A stretch of 64,000 nt of DNA from contig JAFQQI010000052.1 of assembly GCA_017411305.1 (NCBI GenBank), forward strand, positions 1 to 64,000, written 5' to 3'. Position numbers and translations under genes: made by a program. Positions 26,237 to 35,877 of this stretch are shown here, piece by piece. Numbering within the stretch: the first letter of the stretch is position 1; each line of letters opens with the position of its first letter. Origin of the DNA: Lachnospiraceae bacterium (GTDB lineage: Bacteria; Bacillota; Clostridia; Lachnospirales; Lachnospiraceae). The notes under the pieces are model-generated. The model did not search any database. It saw nothing but the letters and a program-made list of their open reading frames with translations, and was not told the origin of the DNA.

Positions 26237-29011
26237 TTACACTGCCCTATGAGGCTCCTTGAAGGTAAATTTAATTTCCTTTACCTCTAAACCGTTCTGC
26301 GAGAAATAAAGTCTCAGCACATCGTATCTGTTGGGTAAATCTACTCTCTTAGTCAGGCTGGTCCACTTACCGCCTGTACCATTGAAAGCAAATACCGCTA
26401 CCGGAAGGCTCTGATAAATCAAGGATACCGGAATCTGTGCTAATTCGCCCAAATCGGACTTAGCCACAAGCTCTACATCATAGTAACCGATTTTGTCACT
26501 ATCCAGCTCCAATGCAAATACATAGTTGCTACCCTTACTGCTTTCAATACCTTCTAAGTCAATGGTAATCTCACTGCCGGCTTTATAATAAACAAGCTCT
26601 TCGTTTTGTTCATCAGTTGCATCCTCACCGCCTAACACTTCTACGGTCAGCTCTTCTCCCTGCATCCGCTCAAAGGCTCTGCTGTTCATTAAAAAGCCAC
26701 ATACATTCATAGCGCTTCTTTGCAGCTCGCTTCTTGCAAGGGTTCCTGCTTCCAAAGAGGATAAGGTATTATCTCCCATGCTGTTAACAGCCGCATCCTC
26801 ACAAACCATGTATAAGTCATTCTGGGAACGTACCATAGCTGCATAATTAGTCTTATTGGCTTCGCAGCCTTCGTCGTTAATCTTCGCCCACCAGTCTGTC
26901 ATCACGATGCCCTGAAAGCCCCATTCGCCGCGGAGAATGGTAGTATTTAAATCGTAGCTTCCCGCGGTCCACAGACCGTTTACAGAACCGTAAGTAGTCA
27001 TAATGGAATCCGCCTTTGCTTCCTTTACGGCTATCTCAAAGCCCTTTAAATAAATCTCACGGAGAGCTCTTTCGGAAATTACACAGTTTACTTCGCTACG
27101 TCCTTTTTCCTGGTTATTTGAGCAGAAATGCTTAGCTGTTCCTGTTACCCCTGCACTCTTAAGTCCACGGATCATGGCTGCTGCCATTTTGCCTGTTATC
27201 AACGGGTCTTCTGAAAAATATTCAAAATTACGGCCGTTTAAGGGATGTCTGTGAATATTCATACCGGGTCCAAGCAACGCTTCAATTTTGTTTTTAACCA
27301 TTTCAATACCGGTAAATGCATACAGTTCCTCCACCAGCTTATCGTTAAAGGAGCTGGCAAGCAAAGTGCCGTTAGGCAGACTGAATGCTTTAGCGCCACT
27401 GTCCATACGCATACCGGAAGGTCCGTCTGCACAACAACCGCAGGGAATGCCCATTTCCATCAAATGATCAGAAACACCTCCGAAAGCGGCAGCCGTTCCG
27501 GCTGTTACCTTGGGACTTCCCATGCCTTCGCCTCGAACCATGCAAGCCAAATCTTCATCACTCATCTGGGCTACAAAGGCTTCCATAGAAACCTTTCCGG
27601 CCTTTACATCGGAAAGCTTGTATCCTTTATCCTCTGTCTGCGGAATTTCTGCAGGCAGATTTTCTTTTCTTTTTACGTCTAACGGAATTTCACGTAAGGG
27701 AACTTCTTCCATTTCGAAAGAAACAGTTCCGTCCTCTGCCACAACCGGCTTCATACGTGAAAATGCAGTAACCGGAGCAAGTGCCTGAGTCAGGGTTTCT
27801 ACTACTTCAGTCTCTTCAACGGTAACCGCGCCGCTGCTCTTGTCAGCTCTTACATCCGTACCCACATAGAACTTGTATTCCCCCTCTTCCAGCACATAAG
27901 AAGAACGATAACCGGTTACTCCGCTGTCATCATAGGAAGCAATGGTATAAAAAGGGACCGAAATCTCGATATCCTGCGCTTCACCGGGCATAAGCTCTTT
28001 TGTCTTAGCATATCCTGCCAAACTTCTTGCAGGCTTTCCAAGCTTACCCTGGGGAGCTTCTACATAAACCTGCACCACCTCTTTACCGGCATAATTTCCG
28101 GTATTGGTCACTGTATATGTAAAATCTGCCTGTTCTGCACTGACTGCAATTTCTTTCACCTGAATACTAAAATCCGTATAAGAAAGTCCATAGCCAAAAG
28201 GATAACGCACCTTATCCTTTGCCACCGTTTCAAAATAACGGTAGCCTACATAGATGTCCTCTTCATAAAGGTCTGTATCCATATTTCCGAAATTCTTATC
28301 AGAAGGATAATCTTTGATTTCATAGGCAATGGTATCGGTCAGCTTACCGCTGGGAGATATCTTTCCCGTCAAGACATCTACCGTACCAAGACCGCCTACC
28401 ATACCTCCCTGCCATGCATAAAGTACTGCATCAGGCTGATAGGTATCTACAAAACTCATATCGATAATATTACCCACATTTAAAACAACTACTACTTTGT
28501 CGAAACGTTTGCGTACAGCTTCCATCATCTGCTCTTCAAGCTCAGTGAAACGGTAGCATCCGGCTTCGTCTACATTGTCCTTGTCCTCACCGGCAGTTCT
28601 TCCTATAATAACTAGGGCTACATCACTTTCTTTTGCTGCACTACAAACCAATTCATCCGTAAGCGGCATCTCTTCCTGACAGGAGGGTTCATTTCCCCAG
28701 CCAATCCCTTCATTAAAGGGGTGCTCCTTCTCCCATTCCTGATAAACACTAAGAAGTTGTTTATTTACAATCACATCATCTGATTCCAAAAGGGCATCCA
28801 AAATACCGGTTACTTTGGTTACGTTTACCATTCCGCCTGAACCTGTTCCGCTTTTATAATAGGTAGTCTGAATTCTTCCGAACACAGCCACTTTACAATC
28901 CTTGTTTAAAGGCAGTACTTTATTATCATTTTTCAGAAGAACCTGGCCTTCTGCAACAGCTCTTCTTGCTGTATCTAAATATTGATTCATATCAAGTGTC
29001 AATTTTGCCAT
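26237..29011 (-). CDS. Domain-permuted GH3 beta-glucosidase with C-terminal CBM6-like domain
   Basis: 924 residues, no signal peptide. The order is inverted relative to common GH3 enzymes: the alpha/beta sandwich domain comes first (about 1-250, GQVLLKNDNKVLPL), then a fibronectin III-like domain (about 265-390), then the TIM-barrel domain (about 470-790) with substrate-binding KHF and nucleophile VMTDWW (Asp706). The last about 115 residues form another beta domain resembling CBM6. Inverted GH3 glucosidases are known from Butyrivibrio and Ruminococcus. Substrate could be beta-glucosides or xylosides. It ends the operon containing lgt, 3 bases downstream of it. Confidence 0.9.
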   Translation of the reverse strand: MAKLTLDMNQYLDTARRAVAEGQVLLKNDNKVLPLNKDCKVAVFGRIQTTYYKSGTGSGGMVNVTKVTGILDALLESDDVIVNKQLLSVYQEWEKEHPFNEGIGWGNEPSCQEEMPLTDELVCSAAKESDVALVIIGRTAGEDKDNVDEAGCYRFTELEEQMMEAVRKRFDKVVVVLNVGNIIDMSFVDTYQPDAVLYAWQGGMVGGLGTVDVLTGKISPSGKLTDTIAYEIKDYPSDKNFGNMDTDLYEEDIYVGYRYFETVAKDKVRYPFGYGLSYTDFSIQVKEIAVSAEQADFTYTVTNTGNYAGKEVVQVYVEAPQGKLGKPARSLAGYAKTKELMPGEAQDIEISVPFYTIASYDDSGVTGYRSSYVLEEGEYKFYVGTDVRADKSSGAVTVEETEVVETLTQALAPVTAFSRMKPVVAEDGTVSFEMEEVPLREIPLDVKRKENLPAEIPQTEDKGYKLSDVKAGKVSMEAFVAQMSDEDLACMVRGEGMGSPKVTAGTAAAFGGVSDHLMEMGIPCGCCADGPSGMRMDSGAKAFSLPNGTLLASSFNDKLVEELYAFTGIEMVKNKIEALLGPGMNIHRHPLNGRNFEYFSEDPLITGKMAAAMIRGLKSAGVTGTAKHFCSNNQEKGRSEVNCVISERALREIYLKGFEIAVKEAKADSIMTTYGSVNGLWTAGSYDLNTTILRGEWGFQGIVMTDWWAKINDEGCEANKTNYAAMVRSQNDLYMVCEDAAVNSMGDNTLSSLEAGTLARSELQRSAMNVCGFLMNSRAFERMQGEELTVEVLGGEDATDEQNEELVYYKAGSEITIDLEGIESSKGSNYVFALELDSDKIGYYDVELVAKSDLGELAQIPVSLIYQSLPVAVFAFNGTGGKWTSLTKRVDLPNRYDVLRLYFSQNGLEVKEIKFTFKEPHRAV

Positions 29012-29014
29012 GAT

Positions 29015-29800
29015 TTAATCCTGCCTTTCTTCTTCCTTTGTAACTTGTTCTACAGGTGTTCCTGTCTTTCTGTTGCGGAAAAGTAATAAAACCGCTGCCA
29101 ATACTATAAAGATGGAGATAAATTGCGAAGTGGAAAGCATACCTACTGCCCCACGATTATCATTCCGAAGCATTTCAATAAAGAATCGTCCGATTCCGTA
29201 AACTAACATATATACAAAGCCGGTATCTCCCACGTACTTTCTTCTTTTATAGTGCCACAGCAACAACGCCATAATTGCAAAATCTCCTGCGGAAGAAAAC
29301 AGCTGGGTAGGAAGCACCTTAACACCTGCCGGAGCCATACATCCGGTTGGAAATACCACACCCAGAAAAGAGTCTGTCTCTCTTCCGTAGCAACAGCCTG
29401 CCAAAAAACAACCAATTCTTCCAAAGCCCTGAGCAAGCGCGATGGAAGCTGACAATAGGTCAAAATATTCCAAAAAGACCAGCTTCTTCATCCGGCAATA
29501 AACAATGGCTGCAAGTACACCTGCCGAAATACCGCCGTATACTACAAATCCTTCTGTTCCTAAAACACTCATGGGATCTTTGATAAAGTCTTTCCATTCT
29601 ACAATGATAAACAAGAGTTTTGCACCGATAAAGCCTATAATTAGTCCATAAATGGCAATATCAATTACCGCTTCTTCTTTCAGTCCGTATTTTTTTGCCC
29701 TCATCATACCCATGAGAATGCAAAATAAAACACCGATTCCTATCATCAATCCATAGCCGTAAATGGTTAACGGTCCGATGCTAACAATAATATTCTTCAA
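29015..29800 (-). CDS. lgt: Prolipoprotein diacylglyceryl transferase
   Basis: About 261 residues with seven hydrophobic segments. The Lgt signature appears as GRIGCFLAGCCYGRE (about 127-140), and the early YGYGLMIGIGVL and C-terminal GIGRFFIEMLRND match the family. It transfers diacylglycerol to the Cys of prolipoproteins such as the binding proteins in this window. GGAGG is followed at 8 bases by TTG (29800), preferred over the TTG at 29815, which overlaps the site. The gene lies between dCMP deaminase and GH3 in a tight run. Confidence 0.9.
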   Translation of the reverse strand: MKNIIVSIGPLTIYGYGLMIGIGVLFCILMGMMRAKKYGLKEEAVIDIAIYGLIIGFIGAKLLFIIVEWKDFIKDPMSVLGTEGFVVYGGISAGVLAAIVYCRMKKLVFLEYFDLLSASIALAQGFGRIGCFLAGCCYGRETDSFLGVVFPTGCMAPAGVKVLPTQLFSSAGDFAIMALLLWHYKRRKYVGDTGFVYMLVYGIGRFFIEMLRNDNRGAVGMLSTSQFISIFIVLAAVLLLFRNRKTGTPVEQVTKEEERQD

Positions 29801-29827
29801 AATCAAGTCCTCCAATTTGGGTTTTCA

Positions 29828-30319
29828 TCAATATCCCAGTGTACCTTCTAAGGATTCATCATTTATAATCCAGTCATTCACTTCCACCATGCGATAATGG
29901 TCTTTATCATCTCTGACATAAACTTTTTCGATACCGGCATTAATAATCATGCGCTTACACATTGAGCAACTGTTGGAATTAGCAATGTACTCTCCTGTTT
30001 TGGCATCCGTTCCTGCCAGATACATGGAGCTTCCAAGCATCTTATCACGGGAAGCAGAAATAATGGCATTGGCCTCTGCATGCACACTGCGGCACAGCTC
30101 ATAGCGCTCGCCTCTGGGAATGTTCATCTCTTCCCTGATGCACTTTCCTACATCACTGCAATTCTTACGTCCTCTGGGTGCTCCAACATATCCCGTAGAA
30201 ATCACTTCGTCATTCTTTACAATTACCGCACCATAGTTTCTGCGAAGGCAGGTACCACGCTGTGATACGCTTTCTGCCAGGTCTAAATAATAGTTTACCT
30301 TATCTCTTCTCTCTTTCAT
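29828..30319 (-). CDS. comEB: dCMP deaminase family protein
   Basis: 163 residues. The zinc site is complete: HAEAN (His and catalytic Glu) and SCSMCKRM (two Cys). The extra zinc-type Cys/His residues after RGTCLRR are also typical of dCMP deaminases. It converts dCMP to dUMP, feeding thymidylate synthesis (thyA is elsewhere in the window). GGGGGA precedes the ATG, and it lies 16 bases after the MraY-like gene. Confidence 0.9.
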   Translation of the reverse strand: MKERRDKVNYYLDLAESVSQRGTCLRRNYGAVIVKNDEVISTGYVGAPRGRKNCSDVGKCIREEMNIPRGERYELCRSVHAEANAIISASRDKMLGSSMYLAGTDAKTGEYIANSNSCSMCKRMIINAGIEKVYVRDDKDHYRMVEVNDWIINDESLEGTLGY

Positions 30320-30335
30320 TGTTATCCCCCGTATT

Positions 30336-31295
30336 TTACATCAGCATATATACTGTTGCTATGGAAACTACAATCTGAATAATTGCAAATCGAAACACTG
30401 TCTGTGTATTGGACCACCCCATAATCTTACGCACATGGTCATGAAGCGGTGTTCTGGTATTCTTTAAAATATAAATTTTGAAAAACCGGATTAAGAATAC
30501 TTTAACTAATCCGAGACCACCGTCAAGAATCAGTACAATCGCTACAGGAATGTAAAGAATCGGACTGCCTGTTTTCAAAATGGCAATACTGATAAAAATA
30601 CCCATCGCCCGGGAGCCTGCATCTCCCATCATTAGTCTGCTGGGTGTGGCATTGTACCATAAATAGCCCAAAATACAAATAGCAAATAATAAAATCAAAT
30701 AGGAAAAATCTTCAGGCATTCCTTTAATTTTATCAATGACATATATAGTCATTAATGTGATGATAGTCAATGTCCCCGACAAGCCGTCCACGCCATCAGC
30801 ACAGTTTGTCACATTAATAGATGTCCATACTAAAATTACAATCAAAATACCGAATAGAACGGGGGGAATAGTTACTTCCATTCCGATTGTTGCCAGTGTA
30901 ATGGTATTGGAATTATGATTCAAAAATGTGAAAGCCAATACCACTGCCACAATTAAATCCAAAAGTCCCTTCTTGTACTCACCCCAGGGCTTGTCCGATG
31001 CATCATCCATATACCCTGTCAGCATCTCTGCTGCAACCAAAATCAAATAAATGCACATTTCCCTACCTATCGGTGCAAACAAAAGCGCCGCTACGGTAAA
31101 TACCAGGATAAAAATAATCCCAGCACCTCTGGGCTTACCGGCAGACAATTTACCGTCATGTGCAAATTCTCTTCCTGCGTCCTTAGGTAAATACTGACTG
31201 AATTTTGCAAGAAACAGGCAGGTGCCTGCAAATGCCGCCAATAGTCCGAGCGCTGCCACCATAGGCACATTTCCGTTTATTAAAAAATGAATCAC
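30336..31295 (-). CDS. MraY-like phospho-N-acetylmuramoyl-pentapeptide transferase paralogue
   Basis: 319 residues, about ten hydrophobic helices. It keeps the glycosyltransferase 4 hallmarks NCADGVDGL (about 162-170) and MGDAGSRAMG, plus a C-terminal HDHVRKIMGWS in the position of the MraY HHH/GW motif. It departs from true MraY early: GKPRGAG replaces the usual GTPTMGG, and GYMDDASDKPWGEYKK replaces DDxxK. It is not beside other murein genes. It could be a second MraY or transfer another phosphosugar to a lipid. GTG start with GAGGAGG 7 bases upstream. Confidence 0.8.
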   Translation of the reverse strand: MIHFLINGNVPMVAALGLLAAFAGTCLFLAKFSQYLPKDAGREFAHDGKLSAGKPRGAGIIFILVFTVAALLFAPIGREMCIYLILVAAEMLTGYMDDASDKPWGEYKKGLLDLIVAVVLAFTFLNHNSNTITLATIGMEVTIPPVLFGILIVILVWTSINVTNCADGVDGLSGTLTIITLMTIYVIDKIKGMPEDFSYLILLFAICILGYLWYNATPSRLMMGDAGSRAMGIFISIAILKTGSPILYIPVAIVLILDGGLGLVKVFLIRFFKIYILKNTRTPLHDHVRKIMGWSNTQTVFRFAIIQIVVSIATVYMLM

Positions 31296-31346
31296 AACGA
31301 TTCCTCCTCATAATGATTATTCACAGCTTTCTAAGGGCTTAAGCAA

Positions 31347-31967
31347 TTATCTGATAAAATCCGTTCTCACGCCATTCTCAGCATCCGGTGCTACGATACC
31401 ATTTTCCCTTCCGCTTTCAATGCACTTTAAGAGCCATGCCATATTTCTTCCCAAATTGCGCATGGTCTGCAAGCCTTCCTCATCCTGCATTACATCCTCC
31501 GGCGTACTTCCGTGTACCATATTCCAATAGGTTGAAGCTACTATCGGCATCTGTCTGATACCAAAGTACTTATTTAAATCATCCAAGGACACTGTAGTTC
31601 CGCCTCGTCTTGCTGATACCACTGCTGCAGCAGGCTTATGTGCAAAGCACTTACCTGCATAAAAAAGCCGGTCCAGCATACTGATTAAATTTCCGTTGGG
31701 GGATGCAAAATAAACAGGAGAACCGATAACAAGTCCGTCTGCCTGCTCCATCTTCTCAATCATAGAGTTCGTAATATCATCATTAAATACACATCTGCCC
31801 TTGCCGGCACAACCACCGCAACCGATACAGCCTCTGATAGGCATTTTACCTATCTGTGCAATCTCCGTATCTATTCCGTTTCCCTGCAATGTCTTTGCCA
31901 CTTCAGTTAATGCCGTATAAGTACATCCCTTTTCATTGGGGCTTCCGTTAATCAATAAAACCTTCAT
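31347..31967 (-). CDS. Flavodoxin-like NAD(P)H-dependent FMN reductase / iron-sulfur flavoprotein
   Basis: 206 residues. It starts MKVLLINGSPNEKG, the flavin phosphate-binding loop, then has a compact Cys cluster CIGCGGCAGKGRC (about 47-59) of the type that binds a 4Fe-4S cluster in Isf proteins, and GSPVYFASPNGNL for the flavin. Substrate not evident. AAGGAGAGGG precedes the ATG. Confidence 0.85.
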   Translation of the reverse strand: MKVLLINGSPNEKGCTYTALTEVAKTLQGNGIDTEIAQIGKMPIRGCIGCGGCAGKGRCVFNDDITNSMIEKMEQADGLVIGSPVYFASPNGNLISMLDRLFYAGKCFAHKPAAAVVSARRGGTTVSLDDLNKYFGIRQMPIVASTYWNMVHGSTPEDVMQDEEGLQTMRNLGRNMAWLLKCIESGRENGIVAPDAENGVRTDFIR

Positions 31968-32010
31968 ATATCCCTCTCCTTATATTTCAAATATTCCCCC
32001 GGTAATCATC

Positions 32011-32658
32011 TTATATTCCCAGTGCTTCCTTGGCAAGCTGATCTGCCATATCGTTGTACTTATCACCGGAGTGTCCGGTTACTTTTACAAAAGTAATTTC
32101 CACTAATCTGCTTGCAGCTTCATAAAAAGCTTTGTAAGCCTTCGTGCCATCCTTGTTGGTCTTCCATTCTCCGGTGCACCACTTGGCAATTCCTTCATAA
32201 TCATGGAAAATGGCTATCTTCTTTATTCCGTGGTCCATGGCATACTGCATGGCTGCCTCAGCCCCTTTGATTTCGCCTGCCACATTTCGCATAGATGCAA
32301 GCTCTTCATCATCAAACTTTTCGGACAAAGTGATTTCCTTTCCATCCAAAAGCACTACCACTCCGTAGGAAAATTCTCCGGTAGCAACATTGTAGCTTCC
32401 GTCTACATAAATGGGAACCACCCGTTTACCGGCAGGCCCCGGTCTGCGTGCAGCACCTCCAAGCGGCAGCTCAACCTGTCCGTATATTACCTGCCCTTTT
32501 TCCGGTTCATATCCTAAATAAGCTTTTGCTTCCTCCAGGGTGGGAAAGCTTTTGTATTCTGCACCGGGATAGCCGTGTACACTGGCCTTACATTCCTCCC
32601 AAGTAAGAAAAACTCCCGTTGTCATTCCCTTTTTTACCGCATAAAATTTCGTTGCCAT
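32011..32658 (-). CDS. rnhA: Ribonuclease H with N-terminal viroplasmin-like domain
   Basis: 215 residues. The N-terminal about 45 residues (KFYAVKKGMTTGVFLTWEEC) are the caulimovirus viroplasmin/hybrid-binding domain of RNase HI. The catalytic domain follows after a short linker with VDGSYN (Asp), EIKGAEAAM (Glu), IFHDYEG (Asp) and a final DMADQLAKEA. It removes RNA from RNA:DNA hybrids. Confidence 0.92.
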   Translation of the reverse strand: MATKFYAVKKGMTTGVFLTWEECKASVHGYPGAEYKSFPTLEEAKAYLGYEPEKGQVIYGQVELPLGGAARRPGPAGKRVVPIYVDGSYNVATGEFSYGVVVLLDGKEITLSEKFDDEELASMRNVAGEIKGAEAAMQYAMDHGIKKIAIFHDYEGIAKWCTGEWKTNKDGTKAYKAFYEAASRLVEITFVKVTGHSGDKYNDMADQLAKEALGI

Positions 32659-32704
32659 GAAGACCTCTCATTCATTGCTATAATTTACTATTATACTAAG
32701 AAAA

Positions 32705-32725
32705 CAGGGGTAAATTCAACCCCTG
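32705..32725 (-). terminator. Terminator after the MATE gene
   Basis: CAGGGGT / ACCCCTG stem, loop of 7, followed on the minus strand by TTTTCTT. A second perfect 9-bp hairpin ATCTGCAAA / TTTGCAGAT lies just before it at 32735-32758. Confidence 0.75.
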
Positions 32726-32767
32726 CTTTCCTCTATCTGCAAATTTCCCTTTGCAGATGATATTCAC

Positions 32768-34120
32768 TTATTCTTTTGCTTCCGGCACGCCCTTTTTCCA
32801 TTTACCTTGCGCATAGCGGCTCAAGCTGAAGATGCCGGCAATCGCCCATGTAAAGGCAGTTGCAAGCCAAACACCCCATACGCCAATACCGGGAATCAAG
32901 GTAAGGGGCTTAGCCAGGCAGATTCTTCCGATACATTCCACTACACCATTGATAAATGCAAAGGTTGCATCTCCTGCACCGTTTAGGGCACCTCTTGCCA
33001 CATAAATACTTCCCAGAAGCAGATAGAACCAACTGGTCAGTTTCATCGCTTGACTACCCATTTCAATTACATCCGTTTCGTTTACGAAAAATTTCATAAT
33101 CCACTCACCGCCGAACTGTGCAAGCGGAACCATTGCAAGTGCAAATATTGCCATCATCAGATATGCTCTCTTGAATCCCTGCTTTACTCTGTCAATCTTA
33201 CCTGCACCGATATTCTGTCCGGTATAAGTAGAGATTGCCATACTAAGAGAACCAAAAGGCTGCTGTACCAGCATTTCGATTCGGCTGGTTGCTGTAAATG
33301 CCGCAACAACAACTGAACCAAAGGTATTTACAACACTCTGTAAGGATACGCAGGAAATTGCAATCAATGAACTTTGGAATGCCAACGGAATTCCCATTCT
33401 TACGCACTGCTTAATAATATCCAATTCTGCCTTCATGTGCTCTTTACCAATTTTAAAATAAGGATTTTTCATGATTGCAAAAACAAGGCTTCCGCCTCCG
33501 GATAATAACTGGGCAATAATGGTAGCAATACCTGCTCCTGCTACTCCCATATGGAACACTCTTACAAATAACAGGTCAAGTCCCACATTTACAATACTTG
33601 CCACAATCAAAAAATACAACGGTGTCTTGGAATCTCCGATTGCTCGTAAAATCGCAGAAATACAGTTATAAATAGCAACTGCAAAAATACCTGCACTCAT
33701 AATCTGCATATAAAGTGCTGACTGGTCTAAAATATTATCCGGTGTATTTAAGAAGGCCAGAATCGGCTTGGAGAAAACCACACCGATTGTTCCCATAATA
33801 AGCGCTGCCACTGACATAATATAAACCGCATTGGCAATCGCTTTCTTCACGTCGTCATCCCTTCCCGCACCGAAATATTGGGAAATAATAACGCCGATAC
33901 CGTTTGCCATACCACCGCAAAGTGAAAATATCAAAAAGTTCATGGAGCTGGTGGCGCCTATCGCTGCCAGTGCATCTGCTCCTACATATTTACCTACAAT
34001 CATGGAGTCTACCATATTGTAAAGCTGCTGGAAAATATTACCTACCAGCATTGGCATCATAAAGGAAAGTATTAGCCCCGTAGGGTTCCCCTCTGTCATA
34101 TCTTTTACGTATTTTTTCAT
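32768..34120 (-). CDS. MATE family multidrug/Na+ efflux transporter
   Basis: 450 residues with twelve hydrophobic segments in two related halves. The first half starts GLILSFMMPMLVGNIFQQLYNMVDSMIVGKYVG, the classic MATE opening, and the second half has FQSSLIAISCVSLQSVVNTFG. Substrate unknown; members export cationic drugs by sodium or proton exchange. Single-gene unit with its own terminator. Confidence 0.92.
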   Translation of the reverse strand: MKKYVKDMTEGNPTGLILSFMMPMLVGNIFQQLYNMVDSMIVGKYVGADALAAIGATSSMNFLIFSLCGGMANGIGVIISQYFGAGRDDDVKKAIANAVYIMSVAALIMGTIGVVFSKPILAFLNTPDNILDQSALYMQIMSAGIFAVAIYNCISAILRAIGDSKTPLYFLIVASIVNVGLDLLFVRVFHMGVAGAGIATIIAQLLSGGGSLVFAIMKNPYFKIGKEHMKAELDIIKQCVRMGIPLAFQSSLIAISCVSLQSVVNTFGSVVVAAFTATSRIEMLVQQPFGSLSMAISTYTGQNIGAGKIDRVKQGFKRAYLMMAIFALAMVPLAQFGGEWIMKFFVNETDVIEMGSQAMKLTSWFYLLLGSIYVARGALNGAGDATFAFINGVVECIGRICLAKPLTLIPGIGVWGVWLATAFTWAIAGIFSLSRYAQGKWKKGVPEAKE

Positions 34121-34232
34121 TTATGTATCCCATGCCTTTCTTCTAACACAAAATCTCCCTCTATCATTGGTTATAGCACAGCAGAAAAAAAAGAACTATA
34201 ACAAACCGCTTCAATAATTGTCAAATTATCTT

Positions 34233-35180
34233 CTACTCCCATCCGCTTTTATTACTTGCGGAAGGGCTGTGATTAAAGGAAAGCTTCTGTCCATCCGAGG
34301 TTACCACGATACTGCCCTGTTCATCCGTCCGGTAGATTAAAACCCCTCTGCTCCTAAAAGCCTTTAGGGTTGCCCTGTGGGGATGTCCGTAGTCATTGTC
34401 CTGCCCACAGCTAATCACCGCATACTGCGGCTTTACTGCATTCAAAAAGGCTTCGCTTCCCGAATCACTGCTGCCGTGATGTCCTGCTTTTAATACATCT
34501 GCCTGTAAATTGATTCCTGTTTCCAGCATAGCTTCCTCTGCCTCCATCTGGGCATCTCCCACAAATAAAAAGCTGTTATCACCATGCTCAAGTAAAATAC
34601 CGATGGATGAATTGTTATACTCCTCCCTATCATAGGTAACAGGTGCCACAATAGTAAAAATCGCTTCTCCCAGAGAATACTCTGCTCCCACTACCGGCGA
34701 CGTATTTTGATATCCTTTATATTCCATAGCATCCGTCACATCCCGGTAAGTCGCAATTTCCCGCTCTATTTCCGGCATCAGAATCATACCGCAATCAAAT
34801 TTCGTCATAATCACATCCAAACCACCGATATGATCTGCATCCGGATGAGTTCCCACTAAATAATCCAAAGAAGTTATTCCTTGCTTTTTCAGATAATACT
34901 GTACAGCAGTTCCCTTACTATTATCACCGGCATCAATTAACATTGCATGGGAACCGCACTTGATTAATGTGGCATCCCCCTGGCCTACATCAATGAAATG
35001 TACCTCCATGATACCTTGCGCTGTTTCAGCATTATCCCGTGCTGTAACATCTGTGCTGCAATTGACTCCTTTTCTAAGGAACATCCCTACTGCAAGTAGT
35101 AGTATTAACGCGAGAAAAAGCAGAAAATTTTTCTGCTTTTTCCTTTTCATTCGTAATTTTCTTTTTTCATAAATTGTCAT
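34233..35180 (-). CDS. Membrane-anchored MBL-fold hydrolase, standalone ComEC C-terminal-like
   Basis: 315 residues. A basic start and one hydrophobic segment (about 18-35) suggest a signal anchor with an extracellular catalytic part. Metallo-beta-lactamase motifs are complete: FIDVGQGDA, HPDADHIGG (about 112-120), FVGDA and AGHHGS. This matches the nuclease-like domain of ComEC/Rec2 without its membrane channel, a common standalone family in Firmicutes. It may cleave extracellular DNA or nucleotides. It lies 11 bases after the DUF4956 gene. Confidence 0.88.
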   Translation of the reverse strand: MTIYEKRKLRMKRKKQKNFLLFLALILLLAVGMFLRKGVNCSTDVTARDNAETAQGIMEVHFIDVGQGDATLIKCGSHAMLIDAGDNSKGTAVQYYLKKQGITSLDYLVGTHPDADHIGGLDVIMTKFDCGMILMPEIEREIATYRDVTDAMEYKGYQNTSPVVGAEYSLGEAIFTIVAPVTYDREEYNNSSIGILLEHGDNSFLFVGDAQMEAEEAMLETGINLQADVLKAGHHGSSDSGSEAFLNAVKPQYAVISCGQDNDYGHPHRATLKAFRSRGVLIYRTDEQGSIVVTSDGQKLSFNHSPSASNKSGWE

Positions 35181-35191
35181 GTTTTTACCGC

Positions 35192-35863
35192 CTATGACAT
35201 GTAATCTCCGTTATAGCTGACAAGAACCACATTCTCCACACCCTCTGCGACGGACAATTCATTTACAAAATCACTGTCGTCACCTTTCAGACGCACTTCA
35301 AGGGTCATTTCAATCCCGCTCTTTGATACCGTTTTGGATTTCAACACCTGTTTTTTCACTTTATTCTGAAGCATTGCAAGGGCCTGCTTTTCTGCCTCTT
35401 TATTTTCACAGTTCATAATCAGAATATAGGGATGATCTGTGGTTTTACGGTTGACAAACACGTAAAGAATTACGCCTACAAACACAGAACCGAAAACTGC
35501 AAGCGGAATCAGCCCTGCGCCCAGTACAATACCTACCGCAATAGACCAAAATAAATAAGCAATGTCCATGGGCTCTTTAATGGCTGTACGGAAACGTACA
35601 ATGGAAAGTGCACCTACCATACCGAGGGAAAGCACAATATTGGACGTAACAGCCAAAATTACCAATGTGGTAATCATGGACATGGCCATCAGGGAAATCC
35701 CAAAGCTTTCCGAATACATCACGCCGTTATAGGTCTTTTTGTAAATATAAAAAATAAATAATCCCAGTGCAAAGGAAAGTGCCATGGCAATTACAAAATC
35801 CACGATTGCAAATTCCGTTGCCCTGTCTAAAAAAGATGATTTAAAAATATCGCTGAATGTCAT
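35192..35863 (-). CDS. DUF4956 membrane protein
   Basis: 223 residues, four predicted N-terminal helices (about 20-160) followed by a soluble C-terminal alpha/beta region. The segment MVGALSIVRFRTAIKEPMDIAYLFW is the conserved core of DUF4956. Proteins of this type are often encoded next to VTC-domain proteins, as here (14 bases downstream of one). Function not established; a link to polyphosphate or inositol-phosphate handling at the membrane is inferred from the neighbour. Confidence 0.88.
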   Translation of the reverse strand: MTFSDIFKSSFLDRATEFAIVDFVIAMALSFALGLFIFYIYKKTYNGVMYSESFGISLMAMSMITTLVILAVTSNIVLSLGMVGALSIVRFRTAIKEPMDIAYLFWSIAVGIVLGAGLIPLAVFGSVFVGVILYVFVNRKTTDHPYILIMNCENKEAEKQALAMLQNKVKKQVLKSKTVSKSGIEMTLEVRLKGDDSDFVNELSVAEGVENVVLVSYNGDYMS

Positions 35864-35877
35864 CGTATTATTTACCT

